The notes under the pieces are model-generated. The model ran no database searches and was not told where the DNA came from. It saw only the letters and a program-made list of their open reading frames with translations. DNA of 64,000 nt from Actinomadura sp. K4S16 (lineage in GTDB: Bacteria; Actinomycetota; Actinomycetes; Streptosporangiales; Streptosporangiaceae), in the NCBI RefSeq assembly GCF_008327685.1, contig NZ_BDDE01000018.1, forward strand, positions 248,001-312,000, given 5' to 3'. The translations under genes were made by a program, and so were the position numbers. Positions 62,885 to 64,000 of this stretch are shown here, in pieces. Numbering within the stretch: position 1 is the stretch's first letter; the number at the start of each line of letters is the position of its first letter.

Positions 62885-64000
62885 TCAGTGCGCGCGGGCG
62901 CCTCGGGGAAGCAGGAAGGCGATCAGGAACGCGGCGGCGGTGAGCCCGGCGGTCAGGGCGGTGACCTGCTCCGCGGCCTCCAGCGCGGCCGGCGCCAGGA
63001 AGCGCCCGGCCACCGGGGCGCCGATCGCCCCGAAGAAGACCGTGCCGAGGACCGCGATGCCGAGGGACGCGCCGAGCTGCTGGACCGACTCCAGCGCGGC
63101 CGAGCCGGAGCCCACCTCGTGGTCGGCGATGCCCGCGACGATGACGTCGAACAGCGGGACGAAGATCATGCCCATGCCGGCGCCGAACAGCAGCAGCGGC
63201 GCGGCCAGGTGCCAGCCGCCGACGTCCGTCCCGACCGCCTCGAACACGGCGTACAGGGCGGTCAGGCCCGCGGCCATCAGCGCCAGGCCGAGGTGCAGGA
63301 TCCTGCGGCCGAGCCTGGCCATGGTCATGCCGCTGAACGCCGACCCGGCGAACGCCCCGACCGCCCAGGACGACATGGCCAGGCTCGCGGCCAGCGGCGT
63401 GTAGCCGAGGCCGAGCTGGAGGAAGAGGCCGGTGGCGAGCGAGAACCCGGCGATCGCGCCGAAGAAGACGATGACGAACAGGACCCCGGAGGCGTAGGCC
63501 CGGTTGCCGAACACGCTCAGCCGGACCAGCGGCGTCCGGCCCCGGCGGGCGCGGCGCAGCTGGTGCAGGGCGAACAGGGCGAGGACGGGGACCGAGCCGG
63601 CGAGCAGCGCGAGCGACCAGGCGGGCCAGCCGAGCTCGCGGCCTTGGACGAGCGGGTATACCAGCATGCTCATGCCGAGGCCGCCGAGCAGCATCCCGGC
63701 GCCGTCCAGGCCGCCCGACCGGTCCGCGGCCGCCGGGGCGGGCAGCGCCCGGGCGCCCACGGCCAGCGCGTAGGCGCCGACCGGCACGTTCACCAGGAAG
63801 ATCGCGCGCCAGCCGGTGCCGAAGAGGTCGGCGTCGATCAGCAGCCCCGCGACCACCGGCCCGAGGATGGTGGCCAGCCCGATCACCGGCCCGAACAGCG
63901 CGAACGCCTTCCCGGTGTCCCGGCCGAACAGGTCCCGGATCAGCCCGAAGCCCTGCGGGACCATCACCGCGGCGCACAGCCCCTGCGCGACCCGGGCGGC
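62885..64000 (-). CDS. DHA2-family MFS exporter, N-terminus cut by window edge
   Basis: 371 residues are visible, open at base 64000, so the N-terminal helices (about 120 residues) are outside. The visible part starts inside RVAQGLCAAVMVPQGFGLIRDLFG, the loop and helix typical of 14-TM DHA2 drug exporters, followed by FLVNVPVGAYAL and ten further helices. The C-terminus ends LLPRGARAH. Such proteins use the proton gradient to export drugs. The palindrome at 61946 is near but belongs to the opposite gene. The substrate cannot be inferred. Confidence 0.93.
   Translation of the reverse strand, partial: AARVAQGLCAAVMVPQGFGLIRDLFGRDTGKAFALFGPVIGLATILGPVVAGLLIDADLFGTGWRAIFLVNVPVGAYALAVGARALPAPAAADRSGGLDGAGMLLGGLGMSMLVYPLVQGRELGWPAWSLALLAGSVPVLALFALHQLRRARRGRTPLVRLSVFGNRAYASGVLFVIVFFGAIAGFSLATGLFLQLGLGYTPLAASLAMSSWAVGAFAGSAFSGMTMARLGRRILHLGLALMAAGLTALYAVFEAVGTDVGGWHLAAPLLLFGAGMGMIFVPLFDVIVAGIADHEVGSGSAALESVQQLGASLGIAVLGTVFFGAIGAPVAGRFLAPAALEAAEQVTALTAGLTAAAFLIAFLLPRGARAH

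Overview
The window is typical high-GC actinobacterial chromosome. Supporting marks are GTG/ATG starts chained through GTGA and ATGA overlaps, several probably leaderless genes, the septation protein SepH, DUF2510, DUF3710 and DUF4193 proteins, a TrpB2-type synthase, a very small bL37-like ribosomal protein, and a LexA box of the TCGAAC-N4-GTTCGA type. The protein set looks closest to Actinomadura/Thermomonosporaceae, but that genus-level guess comes from memory and not from a search. I see no CRISPR array, no complete insertion sequence and no tRNA gene. One rnpB gene is present.

Layout. 1-6.0 kb: a HerA/DUF87 ATPase (cut by the left edge) is divergent from a membrane protein that resembles a VirD4/TraG ATPase without a P-loop; next to them is a DUF2510-proline-rich-M48 metalloprotease fusion. 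6.0-11.6 kb: a small gene under a perfect SOS box, a PPOX-fold protein, then the chained genes Nif3-like / zinc-ribbon coiled coil / RNase H-phosphatase, then trpB2. 11.7-13.7 kb: rnpB, followed by an AT-rich membrane-protein gene that looks acquired and a zinc-binding hypothetical protein. 13.8-23.7 kb: a secreted HxH amidohydrolase, a nine-TM membrane-GH5 fusion, a SulP-carbonic anhydrase fusion, a long low-complexity membrane protein and a PEBP lipoprotein. 24-29.7 kb: ndh under a Rex operator, a DrrAB-type ABC exporter, and two PH-domain membrane proteins. 29.6-37.6 kb: sepH, a repeat-bearing membrane protein, a lactone oxidase, a lytic transglycosylase, coproporphyrin ferrochelatase, inositol monophosphatase and a 58-residue protein. 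37.8-44.4 kb: a two-component system and two tandem receptor Ser/Thr kinases, one carrying an oligopeptide-binding domain outside the membrane. 44.8-51.6 kb: DUF4193, valS, and a diiron-type hydrolase facing a P450. 51.6-55.8 kb: an eight-gene minus-strand run with MauE-like and MauD/TlpA-like redox proteins around a 12-cysteine Tat-exported protein, ending in yidC. 55.9-64 kb: dut, DUF3710, bL37, a PIG-L deacetylase, an ArsB/NhaD permease, a MacB-like ABC pair, a membrane protein, and the C-terminal part of an MFS exporter cut by the right edge.

How it fits together. Housekeeping genes (rnpB, valS, dut, ndh, ferrochelatase, trpB2, sepH) alternate with envelope and signalling modules. The two best candidates for an undescribed system are the 51.6-55.8 kb cluster, read as a dedicated oxidative-folding route for one exported 12-Cys protein, and the 0-6 kb ATPase / degenerate ATPase / protease group. 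The kinase fused to a solute-binding protein is the most unusual single protein. All functions are read from sequence and family knowledge; no search was run.
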